Assembly: GCF_000153205.1 (NCBI RefSeq)
Contig: NZ_CH672427.1
Span: forward strand, 3,030,596-3,094,595
Direction: 5' to 3'
Length of the DNA: 64,000 bases
Source of the DNA: Nitrococcus mobilis Nb-231
Lineage (GTDB): Bacteria > Pseudomonadota > Gammaproteobacteria > Nitrococcales > Nitrococcaceae
Numbering within the stretch: the first letter of the stretch is position 1; every line of letters starts with the position of its first letter. A program made the position numbers and the translations under genes. The notes under the pieces were generated by a model. That model was not told where the DNA came from and did no database searches. It saw nothing but the letters and a program-made list of their open reading frames with translations. Positions 15,838 through 24,601 of the stretch are shown here, piece after piece.

Positions 15838-16644
15838 ATGGGGAATATCGTACAGATGAATGCAACGGCAATGTTCGCGGCCCTGAGAGCGGCTCGAAAA
15901 AAATCCGTACGGAGCTTGGGCAAGCGGATCCTTAGAAAAATCGACCGCTACATGGCGGCGAACTCCCTGGTGCCGGATGAACCGGTGCTCGACTCCCAGT
16001 CGTTTCCCTGGGTGGCCGATTTGGAGGCGAACTGGCGCGATATTCGCGCCGAGCTCGAAAAAATCCTGGAGTTCCGCGACCACATCCCGCGGTTCCAAGA
16101 CGTCTCGGCCGATCAATATCGCATCTCTCCGGATGATCAATGGCGCACCTTCATCCTCTATGGGTTCGGCTACCAGTCAGAGCTGAACTGCGGGCTGTGC
16201 CCGAAAACCACGGCCGTGCTGCAACGAATTCCCCATTTGCAAACCGCATTTTTTTCCATCCTGGCGCCGGGCAAGCACGTGCCGCGGCACCGGGGCGTAA
16301 CCAAGAGCCTCATTCGCTGTCATCTCGGGCTGATCGTCCCTCGCCAGCGCGAGCAGTGTTATATGGACGTGGGTGGGGTGCGCTGCGTTTGGGAGGATGG
16401 GCGCGCTTTCGTGTTCGATGATCGGTATCCGCACGAGGTTCACAACAATACCGAGGAGGAGCGCGCCGTGCTGCTGCTCGATGTCGAGCGGCCGATGCGG
16501 CGCCGGGCGGTGGTGCTCGGTCGAATCTCGCTGTGGCTGCTCAAAAGGACGGCTTACGTGGTCGAGGCGCGGCGCAATTTGGCGCATTGGGAGCAGCGCC
16601 TGCAGGCTCATCTGGCCGGGAAAGCGGGAGGTGCTGGCGGCTAG
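15838..16644 (+). CDS. Aspartyl/asparaginyl beta-hydroxylase family dioxygenase (LpxO-like)
   Basis: This 268-residue protein has the cupin-type 2-oxoglutarate/Fe(II) dioxygenase domain of the AspH/LpxO family. Iron ligands are apparent in HVPRHRGVTK and DDRYPHEVHNNTEEERAVLLLDVERPM, and a 2-oxoglutarate-anchoring arginine in SLIRCHLGL. LpxO enzymes hydroxylate the secondary acyl chain of lipid A; other relatives hydroxylate proteins or arginine-derived substrates. A hydrophobic stretch near the C-terminus (VVLGRISLWLLKRTAYV) and the membrane-type SDR upstream favour a lipid substrate (inference). A second in-frame ATG lies 6 codons after the chosen start. Confidence 0.85.
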   Translation: MGNIVQMNATAMFAALRAARKKSVRSLGKRILRKIDRYMAANSLVPDEPVLDSQSFPWVADLEANWRDIRAELEKILEFRDHIPRFQDVSADQYRISPDDQWRTFILYGFGYQSELNCGLCPKTTAVLQRIPHLQTAFFSILAPGKHVPRHRGVTKSLIRCHLGLIVPRQREQCYMDVGGVRCVWEDGRAFVFDDRYPHEVHNNTEEERAVLLLDVERPMRRRAVVLGRISLWLLKRTAYVVEARRNLAHWEQRLQAHLAGKAGGAGG

Positions 16645-16788
16645 TTCCATTTTCCCTGAGCGAAACGAAGGGTGCACGCGGAGTCTCCGGCGCGTTCATA
16701 GTGATGCTTCTAATGATGCCTCGGTACGGTTGGATGACAGCTCGCAAAGCGCTTAAACGGTATGCGCAGGAATCAGCGGTCGTCTCCG

Positions 16789-19602
16789 TCAGTCCTCTAT
16801 CAAGTCAGGCTCACCACTCCCAAAAACGATGAAGGTCCGCGCTTCGTCCCTTAAGCGTATGATCTCTTGCCAGTCGTCACCGTGCGGTTCGATCGGCCGC
16901 CCCACACTGACCCGCAAATGTAGGCGGCGGGGGAACCATTCGGTTCCACGTAGCACCGAACGCGTGCCCGACAGGGCAACCGGTATCAGCGGTGTTCGCG
17001 CGCGGGCCGCGACTTGGAACGCGCCCAGATGGAATCGACGCACGCCTGGGGCTCGCGTGAATGTGCCCTCTGGGAAGAAGGCGAGCGAGTCGCCTGCACA
17101 CAGGACCTGCTCGGCTCGATCAGCCTCTTGACGGGCGCGCTGTGAGTCGAATCGCTCCACCATCAGGGTCCCTAGGCGCTCGAGCAGTACGCGGGCAAAG
17201 AAACTGGAGCGCAGCTCCTGCTTGGCGAGGAAGCGAACGTTCCTCGGCAGGGCGGCCGTCAGCACCAATGGGTCGATGTAGCTAGCGTGATTGGCCACGA
17301 ATACTACGCGTCGGTCGTTTGGCAGGTTTTCGAGCCCGGCTACCTCTATGGGGATGCCGAGGAGCTTAGCCACGGTCCGCAACGCCGAGCGCGATACCGC
17401 CCAGCGCCAGCGTCGGCGCGGTAATACGATCACCGCCAGCCAGGTTGGTAAGGCGATCAGGCCAAAGACGCTCCAGGCGTAGCCGGCATAGAGAGTTTCC
17501 TTGGTCCCCTTGAGATGTTGGCTAAGGCGCGCGCCGGCGACCGAGGCACTTAGCCGAGCGATTTGCCACCATACTGAACGGCTGGGCTTGCCAAGCCGGT
17601 TGTTCGCGTACAATTCGCAAGTGGCTCGGCGGCGGATTTTCCCGCTGGATGTTTTCAAAACGCTGTGCGCAGGAGGCAGGCGAACGTCATCCGGCGGGAT
17701 GTCGGTGAGCTCGGTGACCCGCTCCATGATCTGACGCTCCATCAGCTGGCGGCGGTCAGGGTCCTGCTCATGGGTTTCCGCTACAATGACGAGCCGCTCG
17801 ATGCCGGTGTCCTCCTCTGGGCTGGCGAAGACTGCAACGCAGCCCTTGCGGACGCCTTCAATCTCCCCGACCGCCTGCTCGACCTCATGTGGATAAACGT
17901 TACGTCCGGCACGGATGATCATGTCTTTTATCCGCCCGGTGACGAACAGCTCGCCTTTTGCCAAATAGCCAAGGTCTCCGGAATCAAGCCACGTGCCGTG
18001 GAAAAGGTCTGCGTTCAGGCGGCGGTTGCGATAGTAGCCGGAAGTGGCGGATGGGCCGCAAAATTGGATAGCCCCCTGGCGACGTTCCGGGAGTTCGCGA
18101 TCGTTGGTGTCTACCACCCGGACCTCATAGCCGTCCAGTGGAGGCCCGCAGGAGACAAAGTGCAACGGATTGGGGTCGTTTTCAGCAGCGGGCTGCGCCT
18201 CGCCGCTGCGGGTAAACACCTCCCGATGTATTGCGTCTACCCAGGGGCCGCGCCCGGGGCGCGAAATAGTCAGCCCGACCGCAGCCTCGGCCAGCCCATA
18301 GACGGGCATCAGGGTCTCCCAGCGCAGTCCGTTGGCGCGGAAGGTGGCATAGAAGCGATCGAGGGTCGCCGGACTGACCGACTCGGCCCCGTTGAAGGCG
18401 ATGCGCCAGCTGGAAAGATCCATTCCCTCCAGCGCGCCGCTGCGAGCGGCACGAACGCACAGTTCGTAGCCGAAGTTGGGGGATGCTGACAGGGTGGCGC
18501 GATGCCGGTGGATGGTCCACAGCCATTGCAGCGGATGGGCGAGGAACGCCAGCGGCGACATAATCGCCAGCGGGCAGCCGAAATAGAGGCTGCCGAACCA
18601 GGCGCCGATCAGGCCCATGTCATGGTAAAGCGGCAGCCAGCTCACGAAAAAGTCCTCCGAGGTGGCTTCGATGCGCCCTCCTATGGCCCGGATGTTAGCG
18701 AGCAGGTGTTTATGGGCCAGGCTGATGCCTTTCGGGTCGCCGGTACTCCCTGACGTATACTGCAGCATGGCCAGATCGTCGGTGCGGCGATTCAAGCCGG
18801 GCCGGCCACCGGGGAGCTGTGCCAGGCGGTCGGCGGTGATGACGCACTCCAGCTCGGGGGCTTCCGCCTTGAGGAGTTGGGCAATGCGACGAGCCTGCGG
18901 TACCGTGACCAGCACTCGGGCGCCTGCGTTGGTCAGGATGCGGCCGTGGCGGCGCAGGTGTTCCTCCAGCTGGGTGGGTCTGGCCGGAGGATAGAGCGGC
19001 ACCGGCACGGCTCCGGCAAGCAGGATGCCGATGAAGCTCACGAAGTAGTCCCGGCTCGTTGGTAGCATCAGTGCCACGGTATCGTCGGCGCCGATGCCCC
19101 GTTCGCGTAGCCCGGCGGCCACCTCACTCGCGCGGCGGTCGAGCTCGCCGTAGGTCAACTGTTCCGGCTCTTCTTTGTCCCCGTAGATGTAAAGATGTGT
19201 GCGTTGCGGGTGTTGTTGGGCGTGCCAATCGAGCGCTTCCAACAACGTCCGGGCCTGTTCCGGGTTGCCGCCGGGTTCCTTGGCCGATGGTGCGTATTGC
19301 GGTTCTTTTCGGGGCAGCCGGCGCGGGGTGGCGCCGGCTTTGATCACAGCGTCAAGTAATTGCTCCGGTGTTTCGGCCTGCACGGCCGATTCCGGGAGAT
19401 TTACCTGGAATTCGCGCTCGCAGCGCATGATCAGCTCTGCGCGCGCCAGACTGTCGATGCCCAGATCCTGATCGAGCCGATCGCCGGGTCGTGGATAGAC
19501 GGTTCGGGATGGGCCTCCGCTCTCCTTGCCAACCGCTCGAACCAGCTCCAAGAGCTGGTTCATCTCATCACCGTGCCGTCGCTGGATGGACTTGGCTTCC
19601 AT
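16789..19602 (-). CDS. ACP - fatty acyl-AMP ligase - PlsC acyltransferase fusion
   Basis: The start is placed at 19602, 9 bases after GGAG; the frame is open to 19680. The roughly 937-residue product carries three modules. First comes an acyl carrier protein (DQDLGIDSLARAEL, phosphopantetheine Ser about 51). Next is an adenylating domain of the FAAL type with YTSGSTGDPKG at 282-292, FNGAESV and SGDLGYL. Then, after a hydrophobic segment, comes a 1-acylglycerol-phosphate acyltransferase domain with NHASYID at 771 and FFPEGTF about 70 residues later. It should activate a free fatty acid, hold it on its own carrier and pass it to a glycerolipid or similar acceptor. Similar fusions recycle fatty acids or build unusual lipids. 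It converges on the hydroxylase gene. Confidence 0.88.
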   Translation of the reverse strand: MEAKSIQRRHGDEMNQLLELVRAVGKESGGPSRTVYPRPGDRLDQDLGIDSLARAELIMRCEREFQVNLPESAVQAETPEQLLDAVIKAGATPRRLPRKEPQYAPSAKEPGGNPEQARTLLEALDWHAQQHPQRTHLYIYGDKEEPEQLTYGELDRRASEVAAGLRERGIGADDTVALMLPTSRDYFVSFIGILLAGAVPVPLYPPARPTQLEEHLRRHGRILTNAGARVLVTVPQARRIAQLLKAEAPELECVITADRLAQLPGGRPGLNRRTDDLAMLQYTSGSTGDPKGISLAHKHLLANIRAIGGRIEATSEDFFVSWLPLYHDMGLIGAWFGSLYFGCPLAIMSPLAFLAHPLQWLWTIHRHRATLSASPNFGYELCVRAARSGALEGMDLSSWRIAFNGAESVSPATLDRFYATFRANGLRWETLMPVYGLAEAAVGLTISRPGRGPWVDAIHREVFTRSGEAQPAAENDPNPLHFVSCGPPLDGYEVRVVDTNDRELPERRQGAIQFCGPSATSGYYRNRRLNADLFHGTWLDSGDLGYLAKGELFVTGRIKDMIIRAGRNVYPHEVEQAVGEIEGVRKGCVAVFASPEEDTGIERLVIVAETHEQDPDRRQLMERQIMERVTELTDIPPDDVRLPPAHSVLKTSSGKIRRRATCELYANNRLGKPSRSVWWQIARLSASVAGARLSQHLKGTKETLYAGYAWSVFGLIALPTWLAVIVLPRRRWRWAVSRSALRTVAKLLGIPIEVAGLENLPNDRRVVFVANHASYIDPLVLTAALPRNVRFLAKQELRSSFFARVLLERLGTLMVERFDSQRARQEADRAEQVLCAGDSLAFFPEGTFTRAPGVRRFHLGAFQVAARARTPLIPVALSGTRSVLRGTEWFPRRLHLRVSVGRPIEPHGDDWQEIIRLRDEARTFIVFGSGEPDLIED

Positions 19603-19887
19603 AGAATGCCGCTCCTTGCCTGTGGGCAAGAAACCTGGTCGTCCCACCACAGATATAGCGGCATCCCGCATCTGGAACAAGTTTTGCCTAAAGGCCGGCT
19701 ACACGATGGATTACCCGTTCTGTGCGGTCATTGCTAGCAAGTCTTTGCGTGCGACCCGTTGCTGCGCCAAGAGTCGGATGAATTTGTCGAGCGGCGTGCG
19801 CTTTGCGCTCAGCGTGGCATTCGGCGTCATATGCCCGGACCGGGTGATGACCTCCGGTGCGCGTCGGTAATTGGGGTGGGTAATGGC

Positions 19888-21813
19888 TCAGCGCGCGCCG
19901 CCTTCCAGTGCCGCTTTCATGTCTTCCAACTCGGCCCAGCGCTCCAGCGCCCGATCGAGTTCTGTCTGGCGGGTGTCCAGCTCGGCAAGGGTCTTCTGGA
20001 TCGTGGTTTGGGGTTCATTGTAGAACGCCGGGTCACTGATCCGCGCCTGCAGCTCCCCGACCTTAGCCTCCAGAACTTCGATCCGCTCGGGTAGCTGATC
20101 GAGCTCCCGCTGGAGCTTGTAGCTGAGCTTGCGGGGCTTGGCGGGGTTCGCCGCCCGTGCGGAGGTCACGGGTGGGGATTTTGGGAGGCTGGGCTGTGGC
20201 GCCTCCACCGCGTCGGCCCGTGCCAGCGTATGGCCGCGGCGGAGCCAATCGCTGTAGCCGCCGACGTATTCTCGCACGCGGCCGCGACTTTCGAAGACCA
20301 GAGTGCTGGTTACTACATTGTCGACGAACGTCCGATCGTGGCTTACCAGCAGCAGAGTGCCGGGATAGTCCACCAGTCGTTCCTCCAATACCTCGAGCAT
20401 TTCGATATCGAGATCGTTGGTTGGCTCGTCCATGACCAGCAGGTTGGCCGGGCGCGTGAACAGCTTGGCGAGAATGATTCGGTTGCGCTCGCCGCCGGAG
20501 AGGGCGCGCACGGGTTGGCGAGCCCGCCGAGCGCTGAACAGGAAATCCTGCAGGTAGCCGATGATATGGCGGTCCTTGCCGTTGATCCGCACGTGATCGC
20601 GGCCCTCACCGACATTGTCCGCGACCGTCTTGTCCAGCTCCAGTGTGGTGCGTAACTGGTCGAAATAGGCCACCTCCAGATTGGTGCCGAGCTGAACGTG
20701 ACCGCGCTCGGGTGCGAGCTCGCCGAGCAGGATGCGCAGCAGCGTCGTCTTGCCCACACCGTTGTTGCCGATCAGCCCGATGCGGTCGCCGCGCATGATT
20801 TTGATCGAAAAATCCTCGATCAGGGTGCGTCCTTGATAGCCGTGGGTGATATGGCGCGCCTCGATGACTTTGCGCCCGGACGGATCCGCCTCCTCCATAC
20901 GCAGCCGAGCCTTGCCCTGCTGGGCGAGCCGCGCGGCACGTGTCTCGCGCATCGCCTTCAGGGCGCGTACCCGGCCCATGTTACGGGTTCGGCGCGCCTT
21001 GATGCCTTGTCGTATCCAGGCCTCCTCCTGCGCCAGCTTGCGGTCGAAGAGCGCATTTTGGCGCTCCTCTGTTTCCAGCCATTGTTCCTTTTGCTCGAGG
21101 AAGTTGCGGTAATCGCCGGGCCAACTCGTCAGGCGGCCGCGGTCCAGCTCGACGATGCGGGTGGCGAGCTTTTGCAGGAAGGCGCGATCGTGGGTAATGA
21201 ACAGCACGGCGCCTGGGAAATCCCGCACCGTCTGTTCCAGCCATTCGATGGTGCCGATATCGAGATGGTTGGTCGGCTCGTCGAGCAGCAGCAAATCCGG
21301 CTTGGCCACCAGCGCCTTGCCCAGCGCCACGCGCCGGCGCCAACCCCCGGAGAGGGTCTCCATACGCTTATCGGCCGGCAGCTTGAGCTGCGTGATAAGG
21401 GCGTCCACTTGCTGATCCACCTGCCAACCGCCGTGGGCTTCGAGCCGGTGCTGCAGATCCTCGAGCTCGCGTAGGCCCCGAGCGTCCAGCTCCGCGGCGG
21501 CACGCGCGTGATAGGCATCCACCAGCGCTTGGACGGCAGCCATGCCCGATTTGACCACCTCCCGCACGGTGCGGGCATCGCCTTCCGGTAGGCTCTGCTC
21601 CAGTTGACTGATCTCGATGCCGTCCAGCGACTGAATGCGACCGCTATCGGGTTGCAGCTCGCCGGTGATGAGCTTGAGTAGGGAGGACTTGCCCGCGCCG
21701 TTGCGACCGATCAGGCACACCCGCTCGCCGGGGCCGATGGCGAACTCGGCGGTATGCAGCAGGGGCGTGTCGCCGAACTCGAGGGAGACTTGGTCGAAGC
21801 GTATCAGGTTCAA
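19888..21813 (-). CDS. uup: ABC-F ATPase Uup
   Basis: This 641-residue soluble protein has two ABC ATPase domains and no membrane segment. The first has GRNGAGKSSLLKL, TLSGGWRRRVALGKAL and LLLLDEPTNHLD. The second has GNNGVGKTTLLRI, ALSGGERNRIILAKL and LLVMDEPTNDLD. A C-terminal coiled coil (about 560-641, rich in RELDQLPERIEVLEAKV-type heptads) is specific to Uup, which also binds branched DNA in E. coli. ABC-F proteins act on ribosomes, and Uup also affects precise transposon excision. The length fits the family. Confidence 0.93.
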   Translation of the reverse strand: MNLIRFDQVSLEFGDTPLLHTAEFAIGPGERVCLIGRNGAGKSSLLKLITGELQPDSGRIQSLDGIEISQLEQSLPEGDARTVREVVKSGMAAVQALVDAYHARAAAELDARGLRELEDLQHRLEAHGGWQVDQQVDALITQLKLPADKRMETLSGGWRRRVALGKALVAKPDLLLLDEPTNHLDIGTIEWLEQTVRDFPGAVLFITHDRAFLQKLATRIVELDRGRLTSWPGDYRNFLEQKEQWLETEERQNALFDRKLAQEEAWIRQGIKARRTRNMGRVRALKAMRETRAARLAQQGKARLRMEEADPSGRKVIEARHITHGYQGRTLIEDFSIKIMRGDRIGLIGNNGVGKTTLLRILLGELAPERGHVQLGTNLEVAYFDQLRTTLELDKTVADNVGEGRDHVRINGKDRHIIGYLQDFLFSARRARQPVRALSGGERNRIILAKLFTRPANLLVMDEPTNDLDIEMLEVLEERLVDYPGTLLLVSHDRTFVDNVVTSTLVFESRGRVREYVGGYSDWLRRGHTLARADAVEAPQPSLPKSPPVTSARAANPAKPRKLSYKLQRELDQLPERIEVLEAKVGELQARISDPAFYNEPQTTIQKTLAELDTRQTELDRALERWAELEDMKAALEGGAR

Positions 21814-21886
21814 GGTGCTCCTATGATATTTAACCCGCTGGCGAATGAGTCATTATACAGGCGCTGGGCCGAGGATTCTGAGCGGG

Positions 21887-23548
21887 TCAGCGTTGCGTGG
21901 ATCGCCAACTCTGCGGCTCGTACCAGGCTCTGTCCTCCGGCGGCAGGGGGTCGGCGCCGCGGATGGCATCGGCCAACTTCTCTGCCAGCATGATGACCGG
22001 CGCATTGATATTGCCGCTGGTGATCCGCGGCATGATCGAGGCATCCACCACGCGCAGACCCTCCACAGCGTGAACGCGCCCTGTGTCGTCCACCACGGAT
22101 TCCCCGTCATGACCCATGCGGCAGGTGGCGCAGGGATGGTAGGCGCTCTCAGCCATGCGTCGCACCCAGGCATCGATCTCCTGATCGCTTGCCACTTCGG
22201 GTCCAGGGGCCAGCTCCGCGCCCCGAATCCCAGCCAATGGCGTTTGGTGTATGATCTCGCGGGTCAAGCGGATGGCCGCGCGCATCTCGCGGCGGTCGTG
22301 CTCGGTGGCCAAGTAGTTGAACAGAATCCGCGGCGCGGCTTTGGGATCGGCGCTGCGCAGTGTTACCTGTCCCCGGCTCTGCGGTCGCATGGGGCCGACG
22401 TGCGCCTGAAAGCCGTGGGTGCGGGCGTAGCGGCTGCCATCGTAGCTCATCGCCATGGGCAGGAAATGGTATTGCAGATTGGGGAAGCGCACCCCCGCCG
22501 CGCTGCGGATGAAACCGCCGGACTCGAAGTGGTTGGTGGCGCCGAGCCCTCTGCGGAACAGCAGCCATTGCAGGCCGATCAGAGCCTGATTCCAGGGCCG
22601 CAAGGCCCGGTAGAGAGTGATGGGTTGGCGGCAGGCATATTGGACGTAAACTTCAATGTGATCCTGCAGGTTCTGACCGACACCGGGTAGATCCTGCTGT
22701 ACCTCGATGCCGTGCGCGCGCAGGTGCTCTGCTGCTCCCAGCCCCGAGAGCATGAGCAACTGTGGCGAGTTGATGGCACCGGCGCAGAGTAACACCTCGC
22801 GTTCAGCCATGACCGTACGCACGGCGCCCCGCTGTTCAATTTCCACGCCGCGCGCTCGTTTGCCCTCGAAGACCAGCCGACGCGCATGGGTGCGCACCTG
22901 GATTGTCAGGTTGTGCCGAGCCATGATCGGTCGCAGATAGGCGTTGGCGGTCGATGCGCGTACGCCGTCGCGCACGGTCATGAACATAGGACCGAAGCCT
23001 TCCTGCTGATAGCCATTCATGTCCGCGGTGTGGGGATACCCTGCGGCGATCCCAGCCTCGATGAAGGCCCTGTAGAGCGGGTTTTTCATCGCGCCGGTGG
23101 TAACGTGCAGCGGACCGCCGCAGCCGTGGTAGTCGTTGGCGCCTTGATCGAAGTCTTCGGCTTTCTTGAAATAGGGCAGAACGTGCCGATAATGCCAGTC
23201 GGTCAAACCGAAGTCCTCGGCCCAGCCCTCGTAGTCGAGGGCATTACCGCGCACGTAAGCCATGCCGTTGATGGATGAGGAACCGCCCAGCACCCGCCCA
23301 CGCGGGCAATACATAGCCCGGTTGTCCATAAACGGATCGGGTTCGGTGTGGTAGTACCAGTTGTAGCGGTCGTTGGCGAGCGGATGGGCGAGCGCCGCGG
23401 GCATCTGGAGGAGCAGGCTGCGGTCCATCGGCCCGGCCTCGAGCAACAGCACCGAGATGGCCGGGTTCTCCGTCAGCCGATTGGCCAATACGGCGCCGGC
23501 CGAACCGGCGCCAATGATTACGTAATCGTACGCGGTCTCGTTTGCCAT
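21887..23548 (-). CDS. betA: GMC oxidoreductase, choline dehydrogenase-like
   Basis: This 553-residue flavoprotein has the N-terminal FAD dinucleotide fold DYVIIGAGSAGAVLANRL, the GMC signature GRVLGGSSSINGMAYVRGN and the second signature GAINSPQLLMLSGLG. The C-terminal active-site region has YHPCATCRMGH and ITSGNINAPVIMLAEK, matching choline dehydrogenase BetA, which oxidises choline to betaine aldehyde for osmoprotection. No betB, betI or choline transporter is nearby, so an alcohol substrate other than choline is possible. It is co-directional with uup, with 73 bases between the genes. Confidence 0.85.
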   Translation of the reverse strand: MANETAYDYVIIGAGSAGAVLANRLTENPAISVLLLEAGPMDRSLLLQMPAALAHPLANDRYNWYYHTEPDPFMDNRAMYCPRGRVLGGSSSINGMAYVRGNALDYEGWAEDFGLTDWHYRHVLPYFKKAEDFDQGANDYHGCGGPLHVTTGAMKNPLYRAFIEAGIAAGYPHTADMNGYQQEGFGPMFMTVRDGVRASTANAYLRPIMARHNLTIQVRTHARRLVFEGKRARGVEIEQRGAVRTVMAEREVLLCAGAINSPQLLMLSGLGAAEHLRAHGIEVQQDLPGVGQNLQDHIEVYVQYACRQPITLYRALRPWNQALIGLQWLLFRRGLGATNHFESGGFIRSAAGVRFPNLQYHFLPMAMSYDGSRYARTHGFQAHVGPMRPQSRGQVTLRSADPKAAPRILFNYLATEHDRREMRAAIRLTREIIHQTPLAGIRGAELAPGPEVASDQEIDAWVRRMAESAYHPCATCRMGHDGESVVDDTGRVHAVEGLRVVDASIMPRITSGNINAPVIMLAEKLADAIRGADPLPPEDRAWYEPQSWRSTQR

Positions 23549-23611
23549 CGCCTGGGATTCGTGCGTTTGTCGTTGCGTTGCCGATCGGCGCCGCGTAGGT
23601 AAGTGTACAGC

Positions 23612-24601
23612 CTACCCGGAGCTGATCGAGGCGGGAAGCTCCGCCCGGCGGCCCTCGATTACGCAGGCGCTTGCGATCTCGCGGCCGATCGCCGCTCGTG
23701 CGCACGCCTCATGCGGTATCTTTGGCAGCGCATCGACGGCATCCAGCCGGGGGCCGAGGCCGGACCGGTTTGCCAGCTGCACACTGAGCCCGGGGCGGGC
23801 GTTGAGCTCCAGCACCAGCGGACCGTGGTCTTGGTCGAGCACCAAATCGACACCGAGATAACCCAACCCGCAAAGCGTCTGGCAATGAGCGGCGAGTTCC
23901 AGCAGCCGATCCCAGTCCGGCACCTGCAGGTCGACTACGGAGCTCAGGGTGTCGGGATGGAGGCGTATCGGGCGATCGCGCCATATCGCGGTCGTCGTAT
24001 GCCCGTCGGCGATGTCGATGCCTACCCCGACCCCGCCGAGGTGCAGGTTCGCCTTGCCATCCGAGGCGTGAGTAGGTAAGCGCATCATGGCCATCACCGG
24101 CACGCCGCGGTAGACGACGGTGCGGATATCGGGTACGCCGCGGTAGCTTACCGCATCGAAGCGGGCGTCGAAGCGCACCCGCTGCTCCACCATCACGCGG
24201 TCGGGTAGCCCGCCGAGGCTGTGCATACCGGAGAGGATGTTGGCGACATGGTAGCTCAGCTCGTCACGGCTGAACGGCAAACCGCTGGCGCGCCGCCAGT
24301 GCTCGCCGAGCCGGCTGGTGACTACCACGATGCCGTTACCTCCGCTACCCTTGGTTGGTTTGATTACGAAATCCTCGCGTCCGTCCAACATGGTTTCAAG
24401 GGCGTCGAGTTGGCGTATGCTGGTGATTACGCCGAGCAGCTTCGGCACGGCGATTCCGGCCGCTTCGGCGAGCCGCTTGGTGAGCAGCTTGTCATCTACC
24501 AGCGGATAACGCCGGCGCGGATTGTGTTCGAGGATATAGGCCGCGTTGCGTCGGTTCATGCCGACGAGGCCGAGTTCGCGCAGGCGCCGGAAGGGGTTCA
24601 T
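23612..24601 (-). CDS. RimK-like ATP-grasp ligase of the transglutaminase-7TM operon
   Basis: The 329-residue product starts at the ATG overlapping the upstream stop (TGATG). It is an ATP-grasp enzyme: the lid loop KPTKGSGGNGIVVV binds ATP, and the C-terminal GVDLVLDQDHGPLVLELNARPGL holds the metal-binding D/E/N residues. This subgroup is annotated as alpha-L-glutamate ligase-like and is encoded next to an inactive transglutaminase-7TM protein and a retropepsin-like protein, as here. Such ligases form an amide or peptide bond to an unknown acceptor. The frame stays open far upstream over the neighbouring gene, but that part is a shadow. Confidence 0.88.
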   Translation of the reverse strand: MNPFRRLRELGLVGMNRRNAAYILEHNPRRRYPLVDDKLLTKRLAEAAGIAVPKLLGVITSIRQLDALETMLDGREDFVIKPTKGSGGNGIVVVTSRLGEHWRRASGLPFSRDELSYHVANILSGMHSLGGLPDRVMVEQRVRFDARFDAVSYRGVPDIRTVVYRGVPVMAMMRLPTHASDGKANLHLGGVGVGIDIADGHTTTAIWRDRPIRLHPDTLSSVVDLQVPDWDRLLELAAHCQTLCGLGYLGVDLVLDQDHGPLVLELNARPGLSVQLANRSGLGPRLDAVDALPKIPHEACARAAIGREIASACVIEGRRAELPASISSG

